This document shows, in pieces, positions 34,596 through 42,555 of a stretch of 64,000 bases of DNA. The notes below the pieces were generated by a model. The model ran no database searches. It saw only the letters and a list, made by a program, of their open reading frames with translations, and was not told the origin of the DNA. The position numbers were made by a program, and so were the translations under genes. This DNA is from VAZQ01 sp963841105 (GTDB lineage: Bacteria; Pseudomonadota; Alphaproteobacteria; Rhizobiales; Xanthobacteraceae). Numbering within the stretch: the stretch's first letter is position 1; each line of letters starts with the position of its first letter. Where the stretch lies: positions 98,021 through 162,020 of the forward strand of contig CAWJCB010000010.1 in assembly GCA_963841105.1 (NCBI GenBank), given 5' to 3'.

Positions 34596-34735
34596 GCTGC
34601 TCTCTAGCTGTCGAAATCATCCTGACCGCGCATCATCCACCGTCTCTTCGCCAGACGGCTCGACAAGATTATGGCGGTTGCCTCTAAGCAGGTCGAGAAG
34701 GCAAGTCCTCGGCGATACCAGTCGCCGCATGAGCC
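34596..34735. repeat. 140-bp repeat shared with 42238-42376 (copy 1)
   Basis: Shared runs are GGCTGCTCTCTAGCTGTCGA, CCTGACCGCGCATCATC, GCTCGACAAGATTATGGCG and CCTCGGCGATACCAGTCGCC. At 42.2 kb the copy follows the CHAT gene; here it precedes the metallopeptidase. The rest of 34430-34786 holds no gene. Confidence 0.8.
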
Positions 34736-34786
34736 AGCTGATAAGCGGCGATCCTGCAAGGTGGCTCGCCCCCTCAAGGAAATTCA

Positions 34787-36028
34787 ATGAAACTGTTCAA
34801 GTGCCAATGCTGCGCTCAGCTTGTATACTTCGAAAATACGGTCTGCGAGAAATGCTCGCATCGGTTGGGATTTCTTCCCGAAATCACCACTTTGAGCGCT
34901 CTGGAACCGCAAGGAGCCGGTAAGTGGCAGGCTTTGGCCGGTCCTGACGGCCCGTCTCGATTTTGCGCGAATGCGGAATTCGAAGTCTGCAACTGGTTGA
35001 TCGACGCAACTTCCTCTGACAATCTTTGCCTCGCTTGTCGTCATAACAAAACGATTCCCGATGTCAGCGTATCGTCCAACCTGCACGCCTGGCAAAAGAT
35101 AGAGGCTGCAAAGCACCGACTATTTTACAGCCTCATAAGACTTAAACTGCCGTTCAACAACCGGGAGGACGCGCAGCACCACGGTCTAACCTTCCAATTT
35201 CAGGCGTCGCCCGCGCCGGGACACGGACCGAAGGTTCTAACGGGGCACGATAACGGAATAATCACGATTGCGCTTGAGGAAGCGGATGATGTCGAGCGTG
35301 AGAAGCGGCGCAACGCCATGCATGAGCCCTATCGCACGCTGCTTGGCCACTTCCGCCATGAGGTCGGCCATTATTACTGGGATCGCCTCGTCCGCGATGG
35401 AGGCAAGCTCGACGCTGCCCGTGCAGTGTTCGGCGACGACCGCCAAGATTACGGCCAAGCGCTAAAAGCGCATTACGCGAATGGAGCGCCGTTAGACTGG
35501 CAGCAGCGGTTCGTCACGCCCTATGCGACCGCGCATCCGTGGGAAGATTTTGCCGAAACGTGGGCGCACTACCTTCACATCGTGGATACATTGGAAATGG
35601 CCGGCGCCTTCGGCGTACACGTCCACCCGCAGCTCGACAAAATCGGCGACCTTACGGTTGCGGTGAATTTCGATCCTTATATCGCCGGGCATATAGAACA
35701 ACTGGTCGAAACCTGGTTTCCGTTGAGCATCGCCCTCAACAGCCTCAATCGTACGATGGGTCAATCCGACCTCTATCCTTTCGTGCTTTCGCAGGGAGCA
35801 ATCGGTAAGTTGAGCTTCATACACGATCTCATTAAAGGCCGCCCGCGTCCTCAAGACCGAGTCTGCGACGACGTCGATCCAGCCCCGGGCGGAGTATTAA
35901 TCGTCAACAAGTGGAACTTTGAAGCGCCTGCTCAATTGATAAGCAGGCGACTCCATTTCCGGCCTCATGTCGCTTGCCTGTCGAACCCCGGTCCTCACAG
36001 CCCGGGCAAATTCTTAACTGAGGCCTAG
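34787..36028 (+). CDS. Zinc-ribbon plus zinc-metallopeptidase protein (COG4307-like)
   Basis: Four N-terminal knuckles (KCQCCAQLVYF, CEKCSHRLGF, NLCLACRHNK) form a zinc ribbon. The peptidase motif HEVGHYYWD puts HExxH at residues 191-195, and DFAETWAHYLHIVDTLEMA is the conserved downstream helix with the third ligand of this family (putative zinc-binding metallopeptidase). About 50 residues after LSFIHDLIKGR exceed the normal family end and look like run-on into new sequence. Peptidase substrate unknown. Confidence 0.88.
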   Translation: MKLFKCQCCAQLVYFENTVCEKCSHRLGFLPEITTLSALEPQGAGKWQALAGPDGPSRFCANAEFEVCNWLIDATSSDNLCLACRHNKTIPDVSVSSNLHAWQKIEAAKHRLFYSLIRLKLPFNNREDAQHHGLTFQFQASPAPGHGPKVLTGHDNGIITIALEEADDVEREKRRNAMHEPYRTLLGHFRHEVGHYYWDRLVRDGGKLDAARAVFGDDRQDYGQALKAHYANGAPLDWQQRFVTPYATAHPWEDFAETWAHYLHIVDTLEMAGAFGVHVHPQLDKIGDLTVAVNFDPYIAGHIEQLVETWFPLSIALNSLNRTMGQSDLYPFVLSQGAIGKLSFIHDLIKGRPRPQDRVCDDVDPAPGGVLIVNKWNFEAPAQLISRRLHFRPHVACLSNPGPHSPGKFLTEA

Positions 36029-36083
36029 ACGGTACTTGGAATAATCACGTTCTAACCCCAAGACAAATCTAAGGAGAACAATC

Positions 36084-36161
36084 ATGGGTCGCTCAATTCT
36101 TCTCTGGCTGATCGGCGTGCCTATTCCGATCATCATTCTTCTTGCCCTGTTCATGCGGTAG
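36084..36161 (+). CDS. Small membrane protein (25 aa)
   Basis: MGRSILLWLIGVPIPIIILL then ALFMR, preceded by AAGGAGAACAATC at ideal spacing. It is one helix with a Gly-Val-Pro-Ile-Pro kink, a layout I recognise from tiny proteins common in Rhizobiales. The function is unknown. It was cut off 160 bases before the 36.33-36.95 kb repeat. Confidence 0.8.
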   Translation: MGRSILLWLIGVPIPIIILLALFMR

Positions 36162-36327
36162 CGCCGCCCCCAAGGGCCTGCTCTCTCGACGGCCGTGGTC
36201 TCTTGGTTCGCTGCGGAGAATAGAGCATGCGGGCGAAACCGAAGGCCAGATCGAGCGGCTCGAGCAAGTGTTCGAGATCATCGGTGCTCCGTGCGCTGGT
36301 TCTGGTCGATGACGGTGTTCGTTGGAA

Positions 36328-36955
36328 GCGTGCCGGGCGCCCGAGCATCTCCTGCAGCTTCAGCACCAGCTTGAACTTGGGTCCTTCTACCAAAGCCAGA
36401 TTCCGTTGCAGCCCGCTTAACCCCGCGGCCAACCGGCGGAACGAAACTAATTCCGGGAAGTCCCGGATGTGTTGCATTTTGACCAGACCCACCCCCGACC
36501 ATTTGCTATGGGGCCATCACGGGCCGGCTTGGGGGATCGACCCCGAATTCGGAACGTGGCGGGTCGAGGCGGGCGTTTGACCAGAAAATGATCAAGGAAA
36601 GCAGCAGTGGACAGCCAACGCGCTGATCTCATTCGCGAGCACTGGCAGCAATACCGGGGCGCTGCACTCAAAGTGTTTGCACATTCTGAGATATTTCGCA
36701 CCCCCATCCGATCGACGGATTTAGGGTTATTGCATCCGATGACCGATGTCGTCCCGTCATCTATCACGGCTCTAGAATTTTGCATCAAACGTGGAATCTT
36801 CAGCAAAGTCTATCAAGTCAAATGCGAAGGTATCTTATTGGAGACAGGCTCAATGTAATAAAGCCCATGACTTTTGTACTTGCGGTGACCAAGGAATATC
36901 CCGCATATTTCCCATATGGGGTTTGGGCGGTTGATTAGGGTCAAGAGCTGGCGCA
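36328..36955. repeat. Segment duplicated at 30339-30975 (copy 2)
   Basis: See the 30339 copy. This one leads into an intact gene at 36916, whereas copy 1 stops after 45 bases of it, so copy 2 is closer to the ancestral arrangement. Confidence 0.85.
36607..36858 (+). CDS. Duplicated small hypothetical protein (copy 2)
   Basis: The 83-residue product starts MDSQRADLIREHWQQYRGAA and contains VVPSSITALEFCIKRGIFSK. It is nearly identical with the 30613 product up to residue 70, then ends GILLETGSM. Function unknown. It precedes the 36916 gene by 57 bases. Confidence 0.55.
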   Translation: MDSQRADLIREHWQQYRGAALKVFAHSEIFRTPIRSTDLGLLHPMTDVVPSSITALEFCIKRGIFSKVYQVKCEGILLETGSM

Positions 36956-37131
36956 GCAATCCCGCGGATGCCGTGGTTTACGTTGTGGCAGAATCCGACC
37001 CGGCCAAGGCAATGGATATCCTCAAAGCCGCAGGCTTAAGCCATGAGGCAGACCTTGAGGATGTGGGGCGGGTAACCGCGCCTCTATTGAACGCCTTGGC
37101 TCTAAAGCCAGGGCAGTTCGCCCGCACGTAG
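36916..37131 (+). CDS. Small hypothetical protein (71 aa)
   Basis: The alpha/beta-like sequence VKSWRSNPADAVVYVVAESD, then PAKAMDILKAAGLSHEADLE and DVGRVTAPLLNALALKPGQF, is well formed and typical of a real small protein. TTG 36931 is an alternative start (LIRVKSW). The beginning of this gene is also present at 30940 but truncated there. Confidence 0.7.
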   Translation: MGFGRLIRVKSWRSNPADAVVYVVAESDPAKAMDILKAAGLSHEADLEDVGRVTAPLLNALALKPGQFART

Positions 37132-37311
37132 GGCTCGGTTGGTGCCTCGGCTGCGCGTGCCAGATTTGGGCGGCACTGCGATCGACTCATTCAACACATA
37201 TCGAGGGCGTCGAGCGAACGGACTTGTCGTTGTGATGATGAAGAGCCCACCGGATGGAACGGCTGATTTCGGGCGCGTGGGACCGGCGATGCGGGGGGCC
37301 CCCCCGCCAGA

Positions 37312-37365
37312 GCGGCGGCCAAAATGGCAAACCCCCAGCCGTTATGACAGCCAGGGGTTTGCCTG
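37312..37365. repeat. Repeat with hairpin shared with 30995-31045
   Basis: GCGGCCAAAATGGCAAACCC then CCAGCCGTTATGACAGCCAG and GGGTTT are identical at 30995-31043. The AAACCCC...GGGGTTT arms could act as a terminator on either strand. The flanks 37132-37477 show no gene. Confidence 0.7.
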
Positions 37366-37477
37366 GGAGGTACACACTACACTGCAGGAACCCTGCAGCT
37401 CTTTTATAGGAATTATCGATTAAGGCATCGTAACCCGACTGGAGGCAGACAACACGATGCCCGAGCTAAGCCTCAAC

Positions 37478-37550
37478 GGGAAGCTGCTCCCTTAAACCGT
37501 TGTCTGGAGTAACTTTCTAGCAAGGAACTCCTGTGCTCGCCGATATCGGC
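37478..37550 (-). pseudogene. Remnant of the 3' end of a UDP-glucuronate decarboxylase gene
   Basis: AAGCCTCAACGGGAAGCTGC, CTTAAACC, TTGTC and CTCCTGTGCTCGC correspond to 44480-44616, the 3' end of the intact gene at 44478, with about 75 internal bases missing. It directly abuts the truncated ATPase gene. Confidence 0.55.
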
Positions 37551-37555
37551 TGCCG

Positions 37556-38599
37556 GTGCCGGAGCGCGGCGGATCGATTGAAGCGCTGCGCTCGTTCCTC
37601 AATCTTTCGAATGAGAATGAATTTGTGCTGATTGTCGCATGGCTGCTGGCGGCATTGCGATCAGGAGGTCCCTATCCGCTGCTCGCAATATCCGGTGAGC
37701 AGGGTTCGGCAAAGACGGTTCTGTCGAAGACCCTCAGGACACTGATCGATCCCAACTCAGCCGCAGTCCGGGCGCTGCCGCGCGAAGAACGCGAGCTGAT
37801 GATTGCAGCAAACAATGGTCATCTGCTTGCCTTCGATAATCTGTCCGGTTTACCCGCATGGCTCTCGGATGCACTGTGCCGACTAGCGAGCGGGGGCAGT
37901 TTCGCGCTTCGGCAGCTCTACACCGATGATGAAGAGGTGCTGTTGCAAGCGGCGCGCCCGACCCTCTTGAACGGGATAGAGAACGTCATCGGCCGGTCGG
38001 ATTTGGCTGACCGTGCGCTTTTTATAGCCTTGCGACCCATTGGAGAGGAGCAGCGACGCTCGGAGACCGACCTTTGGCGCGACTTACAGCTTGCGCGACC
38101 ACGTATTTTGGGTGCCCTGCTCGACGCGGCAGCGCACGGCTTGCGAACTCTGGATTGCGTTCATCTCGACCGGCTGCCGCGGATGGCCGACTTCGCGCTA
38201 TGGGCCACGGCTTGCGAAAGCGCCCTCTGGCCTGCTGGCACTTTCGCCCGCGCCTACGCAGCAAACCGCAGGACCGCGATCGAGGAGATCATTGATGCGG
38301 ACCCGATCGCCGGTTGCGTGCGCGAGTTTATGAGCGGGCGCAGCTCCTGGAGCGGTACGGCAGCCGACCTTGTGCGAAGCAACCTTGGAGGCAGGGGCGG
38401 CAGCCGCTGGCCCACGACTCCTCGCGCCCTGGCCGGCCGCTTGCGTCGCGCGCAGACATTTCTTCGAGCCCTCGGCATAGAGATTGCGTTCAGTCGCGAA
38501 GGGCGAGCTGGAAATCGGATCATCTCAATGCGTTCGTGTCACGATCCTACTGTCAGCAGCGTCAGGACCGTCAGCGGCATGCGCGCGAATGCGCCTTAG
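37556..38599 (+). CDS. Plasmid/phage-type primase-helicase ATPase, N-terminally truncated
   Basis: The protein contains Walker A GEQGSAKT (residues 47-54), Walker B-like HLLAFDNL, and the sensor region RPTLLNGIENVIGRSDLADR, typical of the C-terminal ATPase part of the primase/helicase-like proteins of rhizobial integrative elements. The usual N-terminal primase/polymerase domain is absent. The open frame extends upstream to 37496 through unrelated remnant DNA; GTG 37556 is the first plausible start. The C-terminus (SREGRAGNRIISMR) is family-like before a Val/Ser-rich tail. It probably marks an eroded mobile element. Confidence 0.7.
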   Translation: MPERGGSIEALRSFLNLSNENEFVLIVAWLLAALRSGGPYPLLAISGEQGSAKTVLSKTLRTLIDPNSAAVRALPREERELMIAANNGHLLAFDNLSGLPAWLSDALCRLASGGSFALRQLYTDDEEVLLQAARPTLLNGIENVIGRSDLADRALFIALRPIGEEQRRSETDLWRDLQLARPRILGALLDAAAHGLRTLDCVHLDRLPRMADFALWATACESALWPAGTFARAYAANRRTAIEEIIDADPIAGCVREFMSGRSSWSGTAADLVRSNLGGRGGSRWPTTPRALAGRLRRAQTFLRALGIEIAFSREGRAGNRIISMRSCHDPTVSSVRTVSGMRANAP

Positions 38600-39383
38600 T
38601 GTTAGGTTAGGCCTCCTGTGGCGAACGCCTGCGACGACGGCCATCACTCGGGCCCGGTAGAGGCTTGGGGCGGTGCCGGCTGAACCGCAGACGATACTGA
38701 CAGTGCTGACGCAAAGCTCCACTGTGCCATCCGCGTGTTGCTCGTTTCTACTACTCATCCATATGGGTACATCGCCGTTCCCGTGCGATTATCGATGCGC
38801 AAAACGGATCCACCTGCCCTATGGTGGAAAGGGCGGCAGGGCGATCTATATCGCCGCACTACCCGCCCTTGCCGCGGTCGGCGCTTGCTTCAAGCAGCGC
38901 GCGGATTTCCCGGAGCCACGAGCGTTCTTTCCGGACAGCTACACGCGCGCTTCCGCCAGCCACCACATTTTAGGCGCCGACGGGTGCGCGGTGCCTTTAA
39001 GGACGCAGTACTCAGCCTCCCCGCGCATTAAGGACAGCGCAGCAATCGGAGAACAGCGCGCGAAACACTGGACTGTGGGCCATGAAGTCAGCGCAAGCGC
39101 GCTGCCTCCTGGCCATAGTCGCAGGTATCGTTTCGAATTTTAGTAGGTTAGCCCTTTGTCACGATCGGAGGCGGAGCCTTGCCTTTGCGGCCCCCTTAAC
39201 AGCATCCACATCCATGCACTCGCGTGCCGGTGGAGGAGCCGTCCACAGCATCAAAAGCAGCCATTCCCGGCTGGGCTAGCACAAAGCGCAAACCCCTAAA
39301 TCGTTCGGCGGTCGCGTGCTTTCGATCGGTCTGACGTTGTGGCAAAATGCTGCGAGCAGATGCATTCGGAACGGGGACTTACT
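38600..39383. other. Stretch without assignable gene; lipoprotein 3' remnant
   Basis: Open frames at 38673-39143 and 38735-39031 show no family features. The bases 39141-39187 repeat the 3' end of the small lipoprotein gene at 31041-31090 (TTTAGTAGGTTAGCCCTTTG, CGGAGGCGGAGCCTTGCC), without its signal peptide. Confidence 0.5.
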
Positions 39384-41039
39384 ATGCGCCGCATCGTCGC
39401 CGTTGCTTGCGCGGTTATGCTCAGCCGCCTCGGCGTCCTGCTGGGCTCGATCTCCATCATGGTCATCGCGATGGCGCCGGCCGCGGCGCAACAGGGCGAC
39501 CTCGACGCGACCTTCAAGCGATACAATGAACTCTATGCTGCGGGCAATTATGCCGCGGCGCTTGTGGAAGCGCAGAAATTCGAGGTCGGGGTGAAGGGGC
39601 GTTTTGGCGTCAACCACGCCAATTATGCACTCGCACTGAGTAGCTTGGCGCGCGTGTACGAGGCGCAAGGCAAATACACCGACGCCGAGCCGCTATCCAA
39701 GCGGTCATTGGCAATCCGCGAAAAGGCCCTCGGTTCCGAACATCCCGATGTCGCAACAGCACTGAACAATCTGGCTTTGCTCTACCAGGGCCAAGCTCGC
39801 TACGCCGACGCCGAGCCCCTCTACAAGCGCACACTGTCAATCTGGGAGAAGGCGCTCGGTCCAAACCATCCGAAAGTCGCGACGTCGCTAAACAATCTGG
39901 CTTTGCTCTACCGTCGCCAAGGCCGTTACGCCGACGCCGAGCCGCTGTTCAAGCGGTCATTGGCAATCCGCGAAAAGGCCCTCGGTTCCGAGCATCCCGA
40001 TGTCGCAACAGCTCTGAACAATCTGGCTTTGCTCTACCGGGGCCAAGCTCGCTACGCCGACGCCGAGCCCCTCTACAAGCGCGCGCTGGCAATCTGGGAG
40101 AAGGTGCTCGGTCCAAACCATCCGAATGTCGCGACATCGCTAAACAATCTCGCTTTGCTCTACCGGGGCCAAGGCCGCTACGCCGACGCCGAGCCGCTCT
40201 ACAAGCGGTCACTGGCGATCCGCGAGAAGGCGCTCGGCAAAGACCACCCCAGTGTGGCCACGGCTCTCAACAATCTGGCCGCCCTCTCCGCCAGCAGCGG
40301 CAACAGCGAAAATGCGCTCGCCTATTCCCGCAAAGCGACCGCGGCCGTCATCGCCCACGCTGCTGCCGAGATCACAGGCACGCAGCGCAACGAGGGTGCG
40401 GGCGGTCTCGTTGAGCAGCGCACGGGCTATTTTGTTCGCCATCTCGCCAACCTCGCGATAGCCGCACGCAAGCGGCTTGAGCCCGAGGCAACGCTCGGTC
40501 GCGAGGCCCTCGCGATCGCCCAATGGACGAACCAGTCCTCGGCCGCGGCTGCCGTCCAGCAATTGGGTTTACGCTTTGCCGCCAATAACGACGCACTCGC
40601 AGTGCTGGTGCGCGAGCGCCAGGACTTCACCGCCCTGTGGCGCGTCCGCGACAAGGCGCTGATCGAAGCGCTGTCGAAGCCGGAAGGCCAACGCAACGCG
40701 ACGTTGATCGAGTCGATCCGCAAGCAGGTCGCCGACACCGAGGGTAGGCTTGCTGCCGTTGCCGCGCGTCTAGCAGCCGAGTTTCCCGACTATTCCGCGC
40801 TGGCGAGCCCAAAGCCGCTCAAGGCGGAGGAAGTTCAAAATCTCCTCGGCCCAGATGAGGCGCTCGTCTTCTTACTAGCGGGAGACAAAGAGAGCTACGT
40901 CTTCGCACTGACGCGCGAGGCTTTCGAATGGAAGACTATGCCGCTCGGCACGCCGGCGCTTTCGGAGAAAGTCAGCGCATTTCGCCATGGGCTCGATGTC
41001 GATGCGCTCAGGCGCGGATTAGAACGGGGGGAGTGCTAG
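39384..41039 (+). CDS. TPR-CHAT protein, N-terminal TPR half (ends at in-frame TAG)
   Basis: ATG 39384 starts a signal peptide (MRRIVAVACAVMLSRLGVLL, then an AAAQQ cleavage region). Residues about 80-320 are five to six 42-residue kinesin-light-chain-type TPRs (ALNNLALLYRGQARYADAEP) whose DNA is itself a 126-base tandem repeat. A helical linker follows. The frame ends at TAG 41037-41039, but continues in the same frame with the CHAT domain, so the stop most likely is a nonsense mutation that cuts the protein in two. Confidence 0.85.
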   Translation: MRRIVAVACAVMLSRLGVLLGSISIMVIAMAPAAAQQGDLDATFKRYNELYAAGNYAAALVEAQKFEVGVKGRFGVNHANYALALSSLARVYEAQGKYTDAEPLSKRSLAIREKALGSEHPDVATALNNLALLYQGQARYADAEPLYKRTLSIWEKALGPNHPKVATSLNNLALLYRRQGRYADAEPLFKRSLAIREKALGSEHPDVATALNNLALLYRGQARYADAEPLYKRALAIWEKVLGPNHPNVATSLNNLALLYRGQGRYADAEPLYKRSLAIREKALGKDHPSVATALNNLAALSASSGNSENALAYSRKATAAVIAHAAAEITGTQRNEGAGGLVEQRTGYFVRHLANLAIAARKRLEPEATLGREALAIAQWTNQSSAAAAVQQLGLRFAANNDALAVLVRERQDFTALWRVRDKALIEALSKPEGQRNATLIESIRKQVADTEGRLAAVAARLAAEFPDYSALASPKPLKAEEVQNLLGPDEALVFLLAGDKESYVFALTREAFEWKTMPLGTPALSEKVSAFRHGLDVDALRRGLERGEC

Positions 41040-42224
41040 CAAGCCGAAGCGGACAAGCGCGGGCTCTCGCGCGTGGAGTGCCATCAGATTCTGGCACAGG
41101 AGTGCGCGCAGGCTGTCGCGGAAGGTCGCGGCCTCGGACACATCGAGTGCAGCCAAGCGGCGGAACGCTCTCGCGAGCTGTTCGACCTCGGCGTCGCGCA
41201 TGAGCTTTACCAAACGCTCATTGGTCCGGTGGCGGGCCTGATCGAGAACAAGCGGCATCTCATCCTGGTGCCCTCGGGCGCGCTCACGGCGCTGCCGTTC
41301 CATCTGCTGCTGACGGAGAAGCCGGTAGTGGCGGTGCCGCAAGTGAATGCGCCGCGCGATCTCGGCGTTTATCGCGATGCGGCCTGGCTGCTCAAGCGCC
41401 ATGCCGTGAGCGTGCTGCCCTCGGTCGCAAGTCTTAAGGCGCTGCGATCATTCGCTCGCAAGGATAAGGCGAGGGAGCCGCTGATCGGTTTCGGCGATCC
41501 CATCTTCAATGCCGACGAGGAGAGCCGGCCGGGCTCGGAGCAAAGAAGCGTCGTTGCGACGCGCTCCTATAACGAGTTCTGGAAAGGGGCGGACATCGAC
41601 CGCAGCATGCTCAGCAAAGCACTTCCTCGCCTCCCTGAGACGGCGGACGAGCTGCGGGCGGTCGGGCAAAACCTAGGCGCGCCGGCAGGTAGCATCCATC
41701 TGCGTCAAGACGCGAGCGAGATCACCGTTAAGCGCGCAGCCATGTCCGACTACCGTGTCGTATATTTTGCCACCCACGGCCTCGTCGCCGGCGAGATCAA
41801 GGGGCTGGCGGAGCCGTCGCTTGCGCTCACCTTGCCCAAGCAGCCGAGCGATCTTGACGACGGCCTGCTCACCGCCAGCGAAGTGGCGCAGCTCAAGCTC
41901 AACGCCGACTGGGTGGTGCTCTCCGCCTGCAATACCATTGCCGGCGACAAGCCCGGGGCGGAAGCGCTCTCTGGTCTTGCCCGCGCCTTCTTCTATGCCG
42001 GCGCTCGCGCGCTGCTCATCTCGCACTGGGCCGTGGAATCGAATGCCGCAATGCGGCTCACCACCTCGACGTTCGACATCATGAAGTCTGACCCCGCAAT
42101 CGGCCGCGCCGAGGCGCTGCGCGGTGCCATGCTCGCCTACATCGACGACACCTCAGATCCGCGCAACGCCTATCCCGCCTACTGGGCGCCGTTTATCGTG
42201 GTTGGAGAAGGGGCGGCGAGGTGA
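41040..42224 (+). pseudogene. CHAT-domain half of the TPR-CHAT protein
   Basis: In frame with the upstream half after a single TAG, this part reads QAEADKRGLSRVECHQILAQ and contains a complete CHAT (caspase HetF-associated) protease domain: VYFATHGLVAG with the catalytic His (codon 41775) and VVLSACNTIAG with the catalytic Cys (codon 41928), ending YWAPFIVVGEGA. The dyad is intact. It is made only if the stop is suppressed or if translation restarts, for example at an ATG/GTG such as GTG 41073; otherwise the gene is dead. Confidence 0.8.
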
Positions 42225-42237
42225 GCAGAGCCAAGCA

Positions 42238-42376
42238 GGGCTGCTCTCTAGCTGTCGAAATAATCCTGACCGCGCATCATCAACAGTCTGTTCGCGAGAC
42301 GCTCGACAAGATTATGGCGTTGCCTCTAGCCGGTCGAGGAAGAACAAGCCCTCGGCGATACCAGTCGCCGCATTAG
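42238..42376. repeat. 140-bp repeat shared with 34596-34735 (copy 2)
   Basis: Located 13 bases after the CHAT gene stop. See copy 1 for the shared runs. Confidence 0.8.
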
Positions 42377-42384
42377 CCGGCGCT

Positions 42385-42510
42385 GCGGTCGGCGCCGCTG
42401 GAACTGGCTCCGCCAAAAACAGCAAGTTTATCGGCGGCGGCCAGATTGGCTGCAATTTGCAAGCGGGATCGTTTGTTGTTGGAGTTGAAGCCGACATCGG
42501 GCCAAGCTTG
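42385..42510 (+). pseudogene. Outer-membrane beta-barrel porin fragment
   Basis: The plus frame reads SKFIGGGQIGCNLQAGSFVV then GVEADIG, the conserved strand pair of rhizobial Omp25/Omp31-like porins (GGxQxGYNWQ...GVEADI). Only about 40 residues remain. Confidence 0.55.
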
Positions 42511-42555
42511 AGCGCGACGTTGCTGTCGCAAACAGTTAAGCCTCGGCTCGTCGGG

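Noticed and set aside
39660..40290. CRISPR-like regularly spaced repeats
   Set aside because: The ~126-base periodicity comes from 42-residue tetratricopeptide repeats within a coding frame, not from short repeats with unique spacers.
41019..42026. Long minus-strand frames antisense to the CHAT domain
   Set aside because: Shadow frames of a strongly biased gene; the plus strand has the catalytic motifs.
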